Shown: positions 1-9,909 of the stretch, one piece after another
Position numbering within the stretch: position 1 is the stretch's first letter
How the letters are laid out: each line of letters opens with the position of its first letter
Assembly (NCBI GenBank): GCA_029027265.1
Contig: CP093061.1
Span: 2,294,001 to 2,358,000 of the forward strand
Direction of reading: 5' to 3'
Source of the DNA: Sulfurospirillum_A sp029027265
Lineage (GTDB): Bacteria > Campylobacterota > Campylobacteria > Campylobacterales > Sulfurospirillaceae
Length of the DNA: 64,000 nucleotides
Made by a program: the position numbers and the translations under genes
Notes under the pieces: generated by a model
Databases searched by the model: none
The model's input: the letters and a program-made list of their open reading frames with translations, nothing else
What the model was told of the DNA's origin: nothing

Positions 1-1862
1 TGTTACAACACATTGCTCATAGAGGTCCAGATGATGAGGGGATTAAAGTTTTTGATACAAAAAACAACAAAAATTCTGAGAATGAAGGGGATTTAATATT
101 TGGACATAAGCGTCTTAGTATACTAGATTTAAGTTCATTTGGACATCAACCAATGTCTACAAAAGATGGAACTTTATGGATAACGTATAATGGAGAGATA
201 TTTAACTTTAAAGAAATACGCAAAACTCTAGAAAAAAAAGGATACTCTTTTATTTCTCACACTGATACAGAAGTAATTCTTTATGCATATCAAGAATATG
301 GAGTAAAATGCTTAGATTTATTTAGAGGATTTTTTGCATTTTGTATTTATGATATAAAAAAAGAAGAATTATTTTTAGCTCGTGATAGACTTGGTTCGAA
401 GCCTTTAAAATACTATTTTGATGGAAGCACATTTGCATTTGCATCAGAGATGAAATCCTTTTATCCCATAAAAGAAATTAAAAAAAGAGTTAGCTTAACC
501 TCTATAAGTGAATATCTCTCTTTAAAATACATACCTGCTCCGGCAACTATATTTAAAGATATATACAAATTATGCGCTGGTAAATATATGATTTTTTCAC
601 TCAAAAATAGAAGCCTAAAGATAGAAAAATACTGGGAACCTACGTTTGAGCCAAAAATAAATATACCATACCAAGAGGCAAAAGAAAAAACAAAAAGTAT
701 TCTTGCAGACTCTATAAATATTAGAATGATTTCAGATGTTCCTGTAGGGGTCTTTTTAAGTGGAGGAATTGATTCATCTTCCATTGTTGCACTTTTAAGA
801 GAGAAAGAGAAAAATGAAATAAATACCTACTCAGTTGGTTTTAGTGATGCAAAATTTGACGAAAGAAAATATGCAAGAGAAATATCTCAAATCTTTGATA
901 CAAATCACAAAGAATTTTTAGTTGAACCTAATCTAAAAGATGATTTAGAGATGATAGTCAATAATTATGATGAACCATTTGCTGACCCATCTATGATACC
1001 AACCTATTATCTTGCTAAAGAAGTTTCAAAACACGTTAAAGTCGTTCTTGGAGGTGATGGAGCTGATGAGATGCTAGGAGGATACAAAAGATATAGTATT
1101 CACGCAAGAAATGGTTTTTTAAATATTTTACCCAAAAGTATATTTAATTTTAATAACTCTTTGCTAGCTCATATACCTTATGGCTCAAACAAAAGTAAAG
1201 GATACGGAAAAGTTGCAAGAGTTCTTGAATCACTTAGTGGAGATTTGATAGCTACTTACTATCTAAGATTAACTGGATACTCTAAAAAACAAAAATTTGA
1301 CTTGCTAAACAGTGATTTATCACAAATACAAGTTCCTATTTGGAACAATGAAATTTACAATTACTTCGAACAAAATAGAAATTTATCAAATTTAGATAAA
1401 CTAATGGCTATAGATCAAATCACTCATTTACCTGAATATATCTTAACCAAATCTGATATATCAGGTATGGCTAGTGGACTTGAAGCTCGTGCACCTTTTA
1501 TAGACGTAAATTTTATTGATTGGGTAAATAAACTGAACTCTTCTTATAAAACTAAAAACTATAGTAAAAGAATTCTAAAAGATATGCTACAAGAAACTGG
1601 TGTTCCAGACCACATCATTCACAGAAAAAAAGCAGGATTTACTCCACCTTTAAGAAATTGGCTCAAAGAAGAAAATGAATTATTAAAGCATTTTATGTTA
1701 GATATAAATTCTCCTCTCTCATTTTTCAGCAAAGATATAATGAAAAAAATGTATAATTATAATCTTTTAAACGATTATAATTTATCAAATCATTTGTGGA
1801 TTCTTTTGGTATTAGGTATATGGCTAGAAACTAATAAAGATTATATAGAGGTTGAATTTTAA
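1..1862 (+). CDS. asnB: Asparagine synthase (glutamine-hydrolysing), 5' end outside window
   Basis: Converts aspartate to asparagine with glutamine and ATP; in polysaccharide clusters, AsnB-like enzymes often amidate sugar acids. The reading frame is open from base 3, before the first ATG at 153, and reads through HRGPDDEG and then NGEIFN, both typical of the N-terminal glutamine amidotransferase. The true start and the catalytic Cys2 therefore lie before base 1. The synthetase half has the PP-loop SGGIDSSS and a conserved GGDGADE. Its stop codon overlaps the ATG of the next gene by one base, so it belongs to the surface-polysaccharide operon. Family call is sure; the exact substrate (free aspartate or a sugar) is not. 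Confidence 0.9.
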   Translation, partial: LQHIAHRGPDDEGIKVFDTKNNKNSENEGDLIFGHKRLSILDLSSFGHQPMSTKDGTLWITYNGEIFNFKEIRKTLEKKGYSFISHTDTEVILYAYQEYGVKCLDLFRGFFAFCIYDIKKEELFLARDRLGSKPLKYYFDGSTFAFASEMKSFYPIKEIKKRVSLTSISEYLSLKYIPAPATIFKDIYKLCAGKYMIFSLKNRSLKIEKYWEPTFEPKINIPYQEAKEKTKSILADSINIRMISDVPVGVFLSGGIDSSSIVALLREKEKNEINTYSVGFSDAKFDERKYAREISQIFDTNHKEFLVEPNLKDDLEMIVNNYDEPFADPSMIPTYYLAKEVSKHVKVVLGGDGADEMLGGYKRYSIHARNGFLNILPKSIFNFNNSLLAHIPYGSNKSKGYGKVARVLESLSGDLIATYYLRLTGYSKKQKFDLLNSDLSQIQVPIWNNEIYNYFEQNRNLSNLDKLMAIDQITHLPEYILTKSDISGMASGLEARAPFIDVNFIDWVNKLNSSYKTKNYSKRILKDMLQETGVPDHIIHRKKAGFTPPLRNWLKEENELLKHFMLDINSPLSFFSKDIMKKMYNYNLLNDYNLSNHLWILLVLGIWLETNKDYIEVEF

Positions 1863-2827
1863 TGATAGATTTAAAAAATAAAAAAATTCTTTTAGTACGC
1901 AATGACAATGTAGGTGACTTGATATGTACTACTCCTTCAATTGAAGCATTAAGAAAAAAGTATCCTAACAATCAAATAGATATAGTTGTAAATAGCTATA
2001 ACTATAGCGCTATATATCAAAACCCTTATGTAAATAAAATATATTGCTATACAAAACCTAAACACAAAAAAGGCTTATTAGACAAAATAAAAGCAGCACT
2101 TGGCAAATTAAAGATTTTAATTGATATTAGAAAAGAGAATTATGATGTAGTTATTGTATTTAGAAGTGATTATTCAAAATCTGCTGAACTATTTTCAAAC
2201 ATAACAAAGGCAACTTATAAGGTTGGTGTTAAAAATCCAAAAGGAAAAGACAACTTTAATATGCATACTCTAGTTGACAATACTAAACATGAAGTAGAAT
2301 TTTGTTTTGATTGCTTAAAAGAGTTTGGAGTTATTTACGATAATGAAAATACTTTTTTTCATGTTCCTAACGAAGTTTCTGATAAATATAAAAATTTTGA
2401 TGAATATATTCTTTTTCACATTTCCTCAAGAAAAGAAGCAAATAGATACAATATAGATAAATTTAAATCTATTATAGACGCCTTGGCGTATGACAAAATT
2501 TTACTTACAGCTGAACCTATAGACTTTGATAATGCAAAACTACTTGATAATCAAACCAAAGCAATATTTATTCAAACCTCATCACTAGAAGACCTTTCAG
2601 GATTAATTAAAAACATCAAGCTGTTCATTACACTTGATGGTGGAGCAATGCATGTTGCACCAGCTTTACATATAAAAACTATATCTATTAGTGGCTATAC
2701 AAATATGGATAAATGGTATCCTTGGGGATATAAAAACTTGATTATTCAAGATGAAAGTAAAATTGCTGATAATATTGAACCAAATTTAATAGTAACTTCT
2801 ATTCGAAAGATTATAAATCATGAATAA
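1862..2827 (+). CDS. Glycosyltransferase family 9 (heptosyltransferase-like)
   Basis: 321 aa. GT9 enzymes transfer ADP-heptose or related sugars to the LPS core at the inner membrane. The N-terminus VRNDNVGDLICTTPSIEAL and the C-terminal LDGGAMHVAPAL match the two conserved GT9 regions (acceptor-side loop and nucleotide-sugar side). It overlaps asnB by one base and the next glycosyltransferase by 8 bases, so the genes are probably translationally coupled. The acceptor position cannot be told; it is distinct from the WaaF at 7051. Confidence 0.8.
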   Translation: MIDLKNKKILLVRNDNVGDLICTTPSIEALRKKYPNNQIDIVVNSYNYSAIYQNPYVNKIYCYTKPKHKKGLLDKIKAALGKLKILIDIRKENYDVVIVFRSDYSKSAELFSNITKATYKVGVKNPKGKDNFNMHTLVDNTKHEVEFCFDCLKEFGVIYDNENTFFHVPNEVSDKYKNFDEYILFHISSRKEANRYNIDKFKSIIDALAYDKILLTAEPIDFDNAKLLDNQTKAIFIQTSSLEDLSGLIKNIKLFITLDGGAMHVAPALHIKTISISGYTNMDKWYPWGYKNLIIQDESKIADNIEPNLIVTSIRKIINHE

Positions 2828-3962
2828 AAAAATATGCCTATTAGTAGATGGACTTATCGGTGGTGGTGCAGAAAAAGTGATACTCAGCCTTGCTGAAATA
2901 TTTTCTAAATTAGGTCATGAAGTTCACATTATTTCGATAAAGAATGTCATAGAACATGAAATTGATAAAACTTTATATACAATTCATATGCTAAGCAAAG
3001 ATGGAATACTATCCAAAAAAAAATTTATAAATAAAATAAAATTAGCAAAAAAACTTAAAGCAAAAATCTTTGAAATTGAACAAGATTCTAATAAATTTGA
3101 TATGTTTATCTCTAATTCAGAAAACATGGATCGCCTCAGTACAAAACTAAAACTTAATAATCTATTCATACAATATGGCAACTCTATGTACGAATTTTAC
3201 AAAAGTAAATTTCAAAATAAAAAAGGGATAAAAAGGGAATGGAGAAAATTCAAGTATGGTAGATTTTTTCGCAAAATTTACTCTAATCAAAATATTATTG
3301 TAGTCTCAAAAGCTTTACAAAGTGATTTAGTAGACAAAATGAAAATAAAACCAAAGATGATTAAAACTATCTATAATCCTTTAAATTTTGACAAGATAAA
3401 AAACTTAGCAAAACAAAACAATCAAAATATCCCAAAAGAACCCTATATCATTTGTGTTGCAAAATATGAAAACAGAAAAGACCAATTAACATTAATCAAA
3501 GCTTATCATAAAACAAATATAAAACAAAAATTACTTTTAATGGGTGGAGTATATACTCAATCTGATAAAGATTACTTAGAGAAGATTCAACAACTAATTA
3601 TAAAATTAGATATAAAAGAGAAAGTAATATTAATGAATTTTCAAAAAAATCCATACCCTTTTATAAAAAATGCCAGTCTATTAGTTTTATCTTCTAAAAG
3701 TGAAGGCTTTGGTTTAGTTTTAGCTGAAGCTCTCATACTTGGAACTAAAATAATAAGTACAAACTGTCCGTGCGGACCAAATGAAATTTTAAGAAATGAG
3801 CTACAAGAGTATCTATCTCCCGTTGGCAATACTGCTTTATTGGCACAAAATATCAAAAAAGCAATAAACTCTTATCCTGTAATTAGTAACTCTTTAATAG
3901 AAGAATATAGTGCAGAGTATTCTGCCAAACAATATTTAGGTTTAATAGAAAATGACAATTAA
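2820..3962 (+). CDS. Glycosyltransferase family 4
   Basis: 380 aa, GT-B fold. The N-terminal GGGAEKVILSLAE loop and the C-terminal SKSEGFGLVLAEAL (the EX7E donor-binding motif) are the usual GT4 signatures. Retaining enzymes of this kind add hexoses or N-acetylhexosamines to lipid-linked or LPS-core acceptors on the cytoplasmic face. It overlaps both neighbours, so it sits within one polysaccharide operon. The sugar donor cannot be inferred. Confidence 0.8.
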   Translation: MNKKICLLVDGLIGGGAEKVILSLAEIFSKLGHEVHIISIKNVIEHEIDKTLYTIHMLSKDGILSKKKFINKIKLAKKLKAKIFEIEQDSNKFDMFISNSENMDRLSTKLKLNNLFIQYGNSMYEFYKSKFQNKKGIKREWRKFKYGRFFRKIYSNQNIIVVSKALQSDLVDKMKIKPKMIKTIYNPLNFDKIKNLAKQNNQNIPKEPYIICVAKYENRKDQLTLIKAYHKTNIKQKLLLMGGVYTQSDKDYLEKIQQLIIKLDIKEKVILMNFQKNPYPFIKNASLLVLSSKSEGFGLVLAEALILGTKIISTNCPCGPNEILRNELQEYLSPVGNTALLAQNIKKAINSYPVISNSLIEEYSAEYSAKQYLGLIENDN

Positions 3963-5238
3963 TAAAAATAAAAAAATTCTATCTAATATAGAGTTACTAT
4001 TCCTTGGAATATATTTTTTCACACTTCCTATAGCTCATATTACTTCTATACAGTCAATATCTAGTGTTTTATTTATTTGTTTCTTCTTATTTAAAAATTA
4101 TAATAATATTGACTACAGAATATTTTTTGAATATAAGTGGCTAATTATTTCTATGATAATAACACTAGTATTGGCATTTATTTCACTAGGATTTACACCT
4201 GAAATAAACAATAGCCTAAAAGAAATAAAAAGTGAACTTATTAGAAATTTTGCACTAATGATTATTTTATTTTACTATACACTACTAACAGACGAAGTAA
4301 AACTAAAAAAACTCATATCTATAATCTTTTGTGTACTACTAATACATACAATTATAAATCTTGTAATTTGGATTGAACATGGTGGTTTTCCATATAGAGC
4401 GGGTGGTTTATTGGACTCAGGAGGAGGTGAAAGATTTGGTATATGGGCTACTTATTCATTAGCTGCTTCAATAGCCTTGTTTTATACCAACTATAAAAAA
4501 AGTACTTTATTTATACTGTTTTTATCAGTATTATCTATATGTGCAAATCAAACAAGAGCAACTTTTGTGGCTACTATAGTAATAGCCATTATATTTTTTA
4601 TATTTTTTGCTCATAATAAAAAAATTAAACTTTTGATTTTATCCGTAATTATTATAAGTATAGGCATATACTATCAATACTCAGAAAATTTAACAAAAAG
4701 ATATAACATAAAACATATGATTTCAAATGTTGAACATATTATAGATACTTCACCTAGTAAATTTACACAAATAGATATAGAACACTCTTCTTTAGTAAGG
4801 CTTAGTATGTGGAAATCTGTTATTCTATACAGACTCAAAAAACCTTTTATACCTACAGGATATGGAAGATTTTTATATAAAAAAAGTATTGAAAAAAAAT
4901 TTGAAAATTCCCCTGAAAATTTACCATATAAAATATTTGCTCAAACTCACAATGATTTTATAGGTACGTTATACTCTCTTGGCATGATTGGATTACTTGC
5001 TTTAATTTACTTGTTGTATTATAAACTAAAAATATCCTATTCCTTATTTAAGATTTCTAATACATTACATTTTAAGGTATATGCTGTTTTTATATTCCTA
5101 GGAACAATAGGATTTATTGGCTCAATGATGTTTGGAAGTTTTTTTGGTGATAGTGAGACTAAATTCTTCTATCCGCTCTATGGAATTTTATTAGGAATTT
5201 ATTATAATGAAAAAAAGAAATATTGTAAAATAATATGA
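3952..5238 (+). CDS. O-antigen ligase / polymerase family membrane protein
   Basis: 428 aa, strongly hydrophobic, with about 10-12 membrane segments and a larger hydrophilic loop near residues 235-330. The segment after the loop, AQTHNDFIGTLYSLGMIGLL, matches the Wzy_C/WaaL signature, with the conserved HN dipeptide before a membrane helix. Such proteins attach undecaprenyl-linked O-chains to lipid A-core in the periplasm or polymerise repeat units. The position between core glycosyltransferases favours a WaaL-like ligase, but Wzy cannot be excluded from sequence. Very AT-rich. Confidence 0.75.
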   Translation: MTINKNKKILSNIELLFLGIYFFTLPIAHITSIQSISSVLFICFFLFKNYNNIDYRIFFEYKWLIISMIITLVLAFISLGFTPEINNSLKEIKSELIRNFALMIILFYYTLLTDEVKLKKLISIIFCVLLIHTIINLVIWIEHGGFPYRAGGLLDSGGGERFGIWATYSLAASIALFYTNYKKSTLFILFLSVLSICANQTRATFVATIVIAIIFFIFFAHNKKIKLLILSVIIISIGIYYQYSENLTKRYNIKHMISNVEHIIDTSPSKFTQIDIEHSSLVRLSMWKSVILYRLKKPFIPTGYGRFLYKKSIEKKFENSPENLPYKIFAQTHNDFIGTLYSLGMIGLLALIYLLYYKLKISYSLFKISNTLHFKVYAVFIFLGTIGFIGSMMFGSFFGDSETKFFYPLYGILLGIYYNEKKKYCKII

Positions 5239-6026
5239 TTAGCAAAAAAAATTTAAAATTTTTATTTCGTTCAAAATCAATTAATTTGTTAAAAGACAAA
5301 AATAGAATCGGATATAAAGGTCAATATATATACAAGCAGAATCCAATACACTACAGAACAGGGAGTAGTGATATTGAAATAATATATGAAGTATTATTAA
5401 AAAAGGGAATTAAATCAGAATATTGGTTACCTTCTTCTATAAAACAAAAAATTATTTTTAATATTGGAGGTAATATTGGTATAACCTCTATTTTATTGGC
5501 CAATAAATTTCCGGAAGCAAAAATATATACTTTTGAACCGATAAAATCTAATTTTAAACTATTAAGTCAAAATATAAGCTATTATAAAAACATTAAAGGG
5601 TTTAATATTGCATTAGGTGCCAAAAACACAAAAATTGATATATTTTCATCAGATAATCATTCTAATTTTGGAGGTGGCTCACTGTATGAAAAAGGTGTCA
5701 ATTTGAATAAAACTGAAGAAATCCAAATGAAAACAGTAAAATCAATACTAGAACAAGAGAATATACAGGATATTGACCTTGTTAAGATAGATACTGAAGG
5801 TGCAGAATACGATATATTGACTTCATTTCCAATTGATATTTTGTCAAAAATAACTTGGATAACAGGAGAATTACATGGTGAGAATGATTTTAAACTATTA
5901 GATTATTTAGAGAAATATTTTGATATTTCAATAAAGAAAAAAATAAGTAATCGTCTTTTTATGTTTAATGCATCAAATAAAAAATTCACCTCAAATTTAA
6001 ATCAAAAAGACATTAAAAACTTATAG
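5235..6026 (+). CDS. FkbM family SAM-dependent methyltransferase
   Basis: 263 aa. The SAM-binding motif I region reads FNIGGNIGITSILLANKFP, followed by IYTFEPIKSNF; the FkbM-type motif DLVKIDTEGAEYDIL follows later. FkbM methyltransferases in polysaccharide clusters O-methylate a sugar hydroxyl. It starts 4 bases before the stop of the membrane ligase gene, so the two are coupled. The substrate is inferred only from context. Confidence 0.8.
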   Translation: MISKKNLKFLFRSKSINLLKDKNRIGYKGQYIYKQNPIHYRTGSSDIEIIYEVLLKKGIKSEYWLPSSIKQKIIFNIGGNIGITSILLANKFPEAKIYTFEPIKSNFKLLSQNISYYKNIKGFNIALGAKNTKIDIFSSDNHSNFGGGSLYEKGVNLNKTEEIQMKTVKSILEQENIQDIDLVKIDTEGAEYDILTSFPIDILSKITWITGELHGENDFKLLDYLEKYFDISIKKKISNRLFMFNASNKKFTSNLNQKDIKNL

Positions 6027-6038
6027 GTTTTAACTATT

Positions 6039-7067
6039 ATGAAAATAAATTTTATACGCGCAAACAAAACCAAATTTGGTGGAGCTGAAAACTATCTTGC
6101 AAGACTTTCTGCTGAATTAGAAAAACAAAATATAAAACATAATGTAGTAAACTCAAGTCTACCAAAATTTTTGTCTTCATGGATCAAAGCTCTTCTATTT
6201 AACTTAATAATTTGTAAAAATAAAAAAAATAGTTTTTACTTCTCCTTAGAAAGGATTACATGTGCTGATATATATCGTGCTGGTGATGGTGTACATAAAG
6301 AATTTTTAAAAAAGAAAAAAAGAAAATTTAATCCTTTAAACATAGTTTATCTCTATCTTGAAAAAAAATGTTTCCAAAATTCAAAAAAAATTATTGCTAA
6401 TTCAAATATGATAAAAAATCAGATTATAGAAACTTACAATATTGAACCTTCAAAAATTGCAGTAGTTTATAACGGTGTAAATATTAAAAAAAGCAATTAT
6501 GAAAAATCATTTACTAAATTATCAAGTGAATTTAGGATAAAAAAAGAAAAAAAAATAATACTTTTTGTAGGAAGTGGTTTTGAGAGAAAAGGAGTAAAAG
6601 AGTTTTTAGAAATACTCTCAAAACTAAAATCGAGAAACTATCACGCACTTATAATAGGAAAAGAGAAGAAACTAAATTATTACAAACAACTATCTAACTC
6701 TTTACACCTCCATGATATTGTGAGCTTTACAGGGGCTAGAAGTGATGTTAATGACTTCTATACTATCAGTGATGTCTTTTTATTTCCAACAGGTTATGAA
6801 CCTTTTTCAAATGTAGTATTAGAAGCTATGAGTTTTCACAATGCTATTTTTACTACAAAACAAAATGGTGCTCATGAAATTCTTGAAGATGAGTATATTT
6901 TACAAACTCCGCAAGACTACTCAATAGTAGATAAGATAGATGCCCTTCTAGAAAATCCTAAAAAACTAGAAGCAATTAAAGAAGAAAACTTCCAAATAGT
7001 ACAAAACTTTACAATCGAAAAAAATGCAAAAGAGACAATGGATATCATAAATGAATATCTTAATTGA
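6039..7067 (+). CDS. Glycosyltransferase family 4, WaaG-like
   Basis: 342 aa. The C-terminal half contains FVGSGFERKGVKEFLEIL, SFTGARSDVNDFY and GYEPFSNVVLEAM, an arrangement close to LPS core alpha-glucosyltransferase WaaG (RfaG): an R-K-G nucleotide loop, GxxxDV and the EX7E motif. It probably adds a hexose to heptose II of the core. It overlaps waaF by 17 bases, which fits core assembly. The WaaG assignment rests on motif pattern and context, so no symbol is given. Confidence 0.75.
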   Translation: MKINFIRANKTKFGGAENYLARLSAELEKQNIKHNVVNSSLPKFLSSWIKALLFNLIICKNKKNSFYFSLERITCADIYRAGDGVHKEFLKKKKRKFNPLNIVYLYLEKKCFQNSKKIIANSNMIKNQIIETYNIEPSKIAVVYNGVNIKKSNYEKSFTKLSSEFRIKKEKKIILFVGSGFERKGVKEFLEILSKLKSRNYHALIIGKEKKLNYYKQLSNSLHLHDIVSFTGARSDVNDFYTISDVFLFPTGYEPFSNVVLEAMSFHNAIFTTKQNGAHEILEDEYILQTPQDYSIVDKIDALLENPKKLEAIKEENFQIVQNFTIEKNAKETMDIINEYLN

Positions 7068-7965
7068 ACTCCCAACATGGCTTGGTGACACTATCATGGC
7101 AACTCCTGCTATAGAAGAGCTTGTAAAAAAATACCCAAACTCAAAAATAACTTTTTTTGGTTCTTATGTCTCAACTGAGGCTCTAAAGTCTCATTCAAAC
7201 TCTTTACATGTAAAGCTTGATGAAAGTAAAAAAGCAATTTCAAGACTCTTTTGGCTCTATCAAACTGCAAAAAAGTTAGGCTCTTTTGATTTAGCTATTA
7301 GTTTTAGAAGTTCATTTACTTCAAAACTATTTTTATGGTTTTTAAATACAAAAAAGAAAATTCAATATAAAAAAAATATATACACTGGTCACCAAGTAGA
7401 AAAATATGCAAAGTCTCTACATGTAAAGCCTCAAGATTTAAAACTTTATCAAAAACCTTACATGTACACCAAACCTACTCTTGGCATAAACCCAGGTGCA
7501 ACTTACGGTAGTGCAAAAAGATGGTATCCAGAAGAGTTTGCGAAAGTAGCAAACCATTTTACTGAAACTCACGATATAGTTATCTTTGGTGGACCAAATG
7601 AAGTTGATATTGCAAGAGAAGTCGAACAATTAATAGATACAAAAGTAACAAACTTAGCAGGTAAAACCAATATAACTGAACTCATAGAGAAGATTGCAGG
7701 ACTAAGCCTATTTGTCACCAATGACAGTGGTCCTATGCACATAGCTGCAGCATATAAAATCCCAACAGTAACCCTGTTTGGACCAACAAGACATGATGAA
7801 ACATCTCAATGGAACAATCCAAATGGCTACATCATATCTCATAATTTAGAGTGTGCACCTTGCATGAAAAGAGTCTGCCCCCTCAAAACTCACGAATGTA
7901 TGAAAGCCATTAAGGCAAATGAAGTTATTGCTGTTCTAGAGAATCATCTATCGCTTGACAAATAA
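7051..7965 (+). CDS. waaF: ADP-heptose:LPS heptosyltransferase II
   Basis: 304 aa GT9 enzyme that transfers the second L,D-heptose to the LPS inner core using ADP-heptose. Visible motifs are PTWLGDTIMATPAIEEL at the N-terminus, GINPGATYGSAKRWYPEEFA mid-protein, and FVTNDSGPMHIAAA followed by TVTLFGPT, all hallmarks of WaaF. The C-terminus carries four cysteines (CAPCMKRVC and HEC). The last 41 bases overlap the convergent gmhA gene. The heptose donor is made by the adjacent minus-strand operon. First gene from the left to contain the TACATGTA palindrome (three copies). Confidence 0.92.
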   Translation: MNILIELPTWLGDTIMATPAIEELVKKYPNSKITFFGSYVSTEALKSHSNSLHVKLDESKKAISRLFWLYQTAKKLGSFDLAISFRSSFTSKLFLWFLNTKKKIQYKKNIYTGHQVEKYAKSLHVKPQDLKLYQKPYMYTKPTLGINPGATYGSAKRWYPEEFAKVANHFTETHDIVIFGGPNEVDIAREVEQLIDTKVTNLAGKTNITELIEKIAGLSLFVTNDSGPMHIAAAYKIPTVTLFGPTRHDETSQWNNPNGYIISHNLECAPCMKRVCPLKTHECMKAIKANEVIAVLENHLSLDK

Positions 7966-8497
7966 TATGCCCAATCATAATGTGCATCTCTTGAATACGA
8001 GGTGTATCATCACTTGGAACGACTAAATTTACATCACAAAATTGATTCATAGCACCTCCATCACGTCCAGAAAATCCTATAGTTTTACACCCCATATTTT
8101 TTCCAAGACTTAAAGCACGAAGAACATTTTTGCTATTTCCACTTGTTGAAATTCCTATGAGCAAGTCACCTTCACGCCCAAGAGCTTCAACTTGTCGCTC
8201 AAAAACTCTATCATAACCATAGTCGTTGCCAACAGCGGTTAAAACAGATGTGTCAGTTGTAAGGGCAAGTCCTGGAAGCCCACGACGCTCTATTTTATAA
8301 CGTCCACTAAGTTCAGCTGCTATGTGTTGGGCATCTGCTGCACTTCCACCGTTGCCAAAAAGCAAAATCTTATTGCCATTTTTAATAGTCTCAGTCGCTA
8401 TGATACAAGCTGTATATATATGACTCTGCATAGTCTCTATCGTTTTTTCTATTGTCTCTTTATGAGCATTCATCTCACTTTGAATCATGTTCATCAT
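7925..8497 (-). CDS. gmhA: Phosphoheptose isomerase (sedoheptulose-7-phosphate isomerase)
   Basis: 190 aa SIS-domain enzyme that makes D-glycero-D-manno-heptose 7-phosphate from sedoheptulose 7-phosphate, the first step of ADP-heptose synthesis. It shows LLFGNGGSAADAQHIAAEL, the typical GmhA substrate loop, ISTSGNSKNVLRA, and a zinc-site IQEMHIMIGH near the C-terminus. The start ATG at 8497 overlaps the hldE stop as ATGA and has an AAGG seven bases upstream. It is the last gene of the gmhB-hldD-hldE-gmhA operon, and its 3' end overlaps waaF tail to tail. Confidence 0.95.
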   Translation of the reverse strand: MMNMIQSEMNAHKETIEKTIETMQSHIYTACIIATETIKNGNKILLFGNGGSAADAQHIAAELSGRYKIERRGLPGLALTTDTSVLTAVGNDYGYDRVFERQVEALGREGDLLIGISTSGNSKNVLRALSLGKNMGCKTIGFSGRDGGAMNQFCDVNLVVPSDDTPRIQEMHIMIGHIICQAIDDSLEQQ

Positions 8498-9909
8498 AAC
8501 TGTGCCTTTTTAATTATATTTGTTGTACTTTTACCATCTACAAAATCTACAAGCCTAAGCTCTTTAGCTATGTCGCTACCAACTACTTCTTTGCCTTTAT
8601 AGTCTCCACCTTTTACTAAAACATCTGGCTGAACTGCTTTAATAAGTTCATAAGGGGTATCTTCTCCAAACTCTACAACAAAACTTACTGATTCTAATGC
8701 ACTTAATACATAAGCCCTATCCTCACTTATGTTTATAGGACGACTTGAACCTTTTAGTCTTCGCACGGAATCATCAGAATTCAATCCTACTATGAGCATA
8801 TCTCCAAAACTTTTTGCAACTTCAAGGTACTTTACATGCCCAACATGGAGTATATCAAAACAGCCATTTGTAAAAACTATTTTTTTATCTCTAAAGCTTT
8901 TCAGTAACTCAGCTATCTCGACTTTGGTTTTTATCTTACTGTCTGCTTTCCCACTTCTTAGGCTATGTTCATACATGTCTATCTCATCAAGACTCACAGT
9001 TGCACTTCCAAGTTTTCCAACAACAACAGCAGCCGCACTTGTAGCAAAAAGAGCTGATTTTTTCATGTCAAGCCCACAAGACAAAGCAAAGCCAAATGAA
9101 GCTAAAACAGTATCTCCTGCACCTGTAACATCAAAAACTTCACGTGCAACAGTCGGCACTTTTGTAACTTCATCACCAAAAATAGCCATACCATCTTCAC
9201 TAAGAGTTATGACTGCATAATCAAGCTCCAAAGAGTTTTTCAGAAGCTCCCCTGCCTCATGCAAACTCTGCTCATCTTTTATATCTATCTTAGTTGCTTC
9301 ACACGCCTCTTTTTTATTTGGAGTTATTAGCGTTGCACCCTTGTACTTACTATAATCATCACCTTTTGGGTCAACCAAAACAAACTTATCATACTTTTTT
9401 GCTAAGTTTATTAGTTTACATGTAAGAGTTTCAGTAAGTACCCCTTTGCCATAATCTGAAAGTAAAATAGCATCAAAATTCTCTACTATATTCTCAAAGT
9501 TTTCATAAAGCTCATATTCACTTTTTAAATCTATATTCTCTTTTGATTCCATATCGTATCTAATAATTTGTTGATGAACAGCTATAACACGGCTTTTCTT
9601 ACTTGTGTATCTGCCTTTTTGTTTTACAAGCCTACTAGCATCTACACCAGAACTTTTAAGCATATATAAAAGCTCTTCTCCATTACTATCGTCCCCTATA
9701 ACACTTAGAACACTAACATCTGCACCCATAGTTATGAGATTATTTATGACATTACCAGCCCCACCAAGAACTGTTGTTTCTCTATTTATATCAACAACTT
9801 GAACAGGAGCTTCAGGGCTTATTCTCTCACACTTACCCCAAAGATAATGATCCAACATTAAATCACCAATAACTAGGATTTTAGGAGTATAGCTTCTTAA
9901 TCTATCCAT
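8494..9909 (-). CDS. hldE: Bifunctional heptose-7-phosphate kinase / heptose-1-phosphate adenylyltransferase
   Basis: 471 aa, the usual size. Residues 1 to about 310 are a PfkB/ribokinase domain (LGGAGNVINNL, and the catalytic DVTGAGDTVLA). Residues from about 340 to 471 are a nucleotidyltransferase domain with FTNGCFDILHVGHVKYL (HxGH). Together they convert heptose-7-P to heptose-1,7-bisP and later heptose-1-P to ADP-heptose; the intervening phosphatase is GmhB, upstream in the same operon. Overlaps hldD by 8 bases and gmhA by 4. Confidence 0.95.
   Translation of the reverse strand: MDRLRSYTPKILVIGDLMLDHYLWGKCERISPEAPVQVVDINRETTVLGGAGNVINNLITMGADVSVLSVIGDDSNGEELLYMLKSSGVDASRLVKQKGRYTSKKSRVIAVHQQIIRYDMESKENIDLKSEYELYENFENIVENFDAILLSDYGKGVLTETLTCKLINLAKKYDKFVLVDPKGDDYSKYKGATLITPNKKEACEATKIDIKDEQSLHEAGELLKNSLELDYAVITLSEDGMAIFGDEVTKVPTVAREVFDVTGAGDTVLASFGFALSCGLDMKKSALFATSAAAVVVGKLGSATVSLDEIDMYEHSLRSGKADSKIKTKVEIAELLKSFRDKKIVFTNGCFDILHVGHVKYLEVAKSFGDMLIVGLNSDDSVRRLKGSSRPINISEDRAYVLSALESVSFVVEFGEDTPYELIKAVQPDVLVKGGDYKGKEVVGSDIAKELRLVDFVDGKSTTNIIKKAQL

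Noticed and set aside
461..784. Long minus-strand frames opposite real genes (for example at 461-784, 8729-9220 and 13437-14219)
   Set aside because: They are antisense shadows of asnB, hldE and ccoI; they lack ribosome-binding sites and family motifs.
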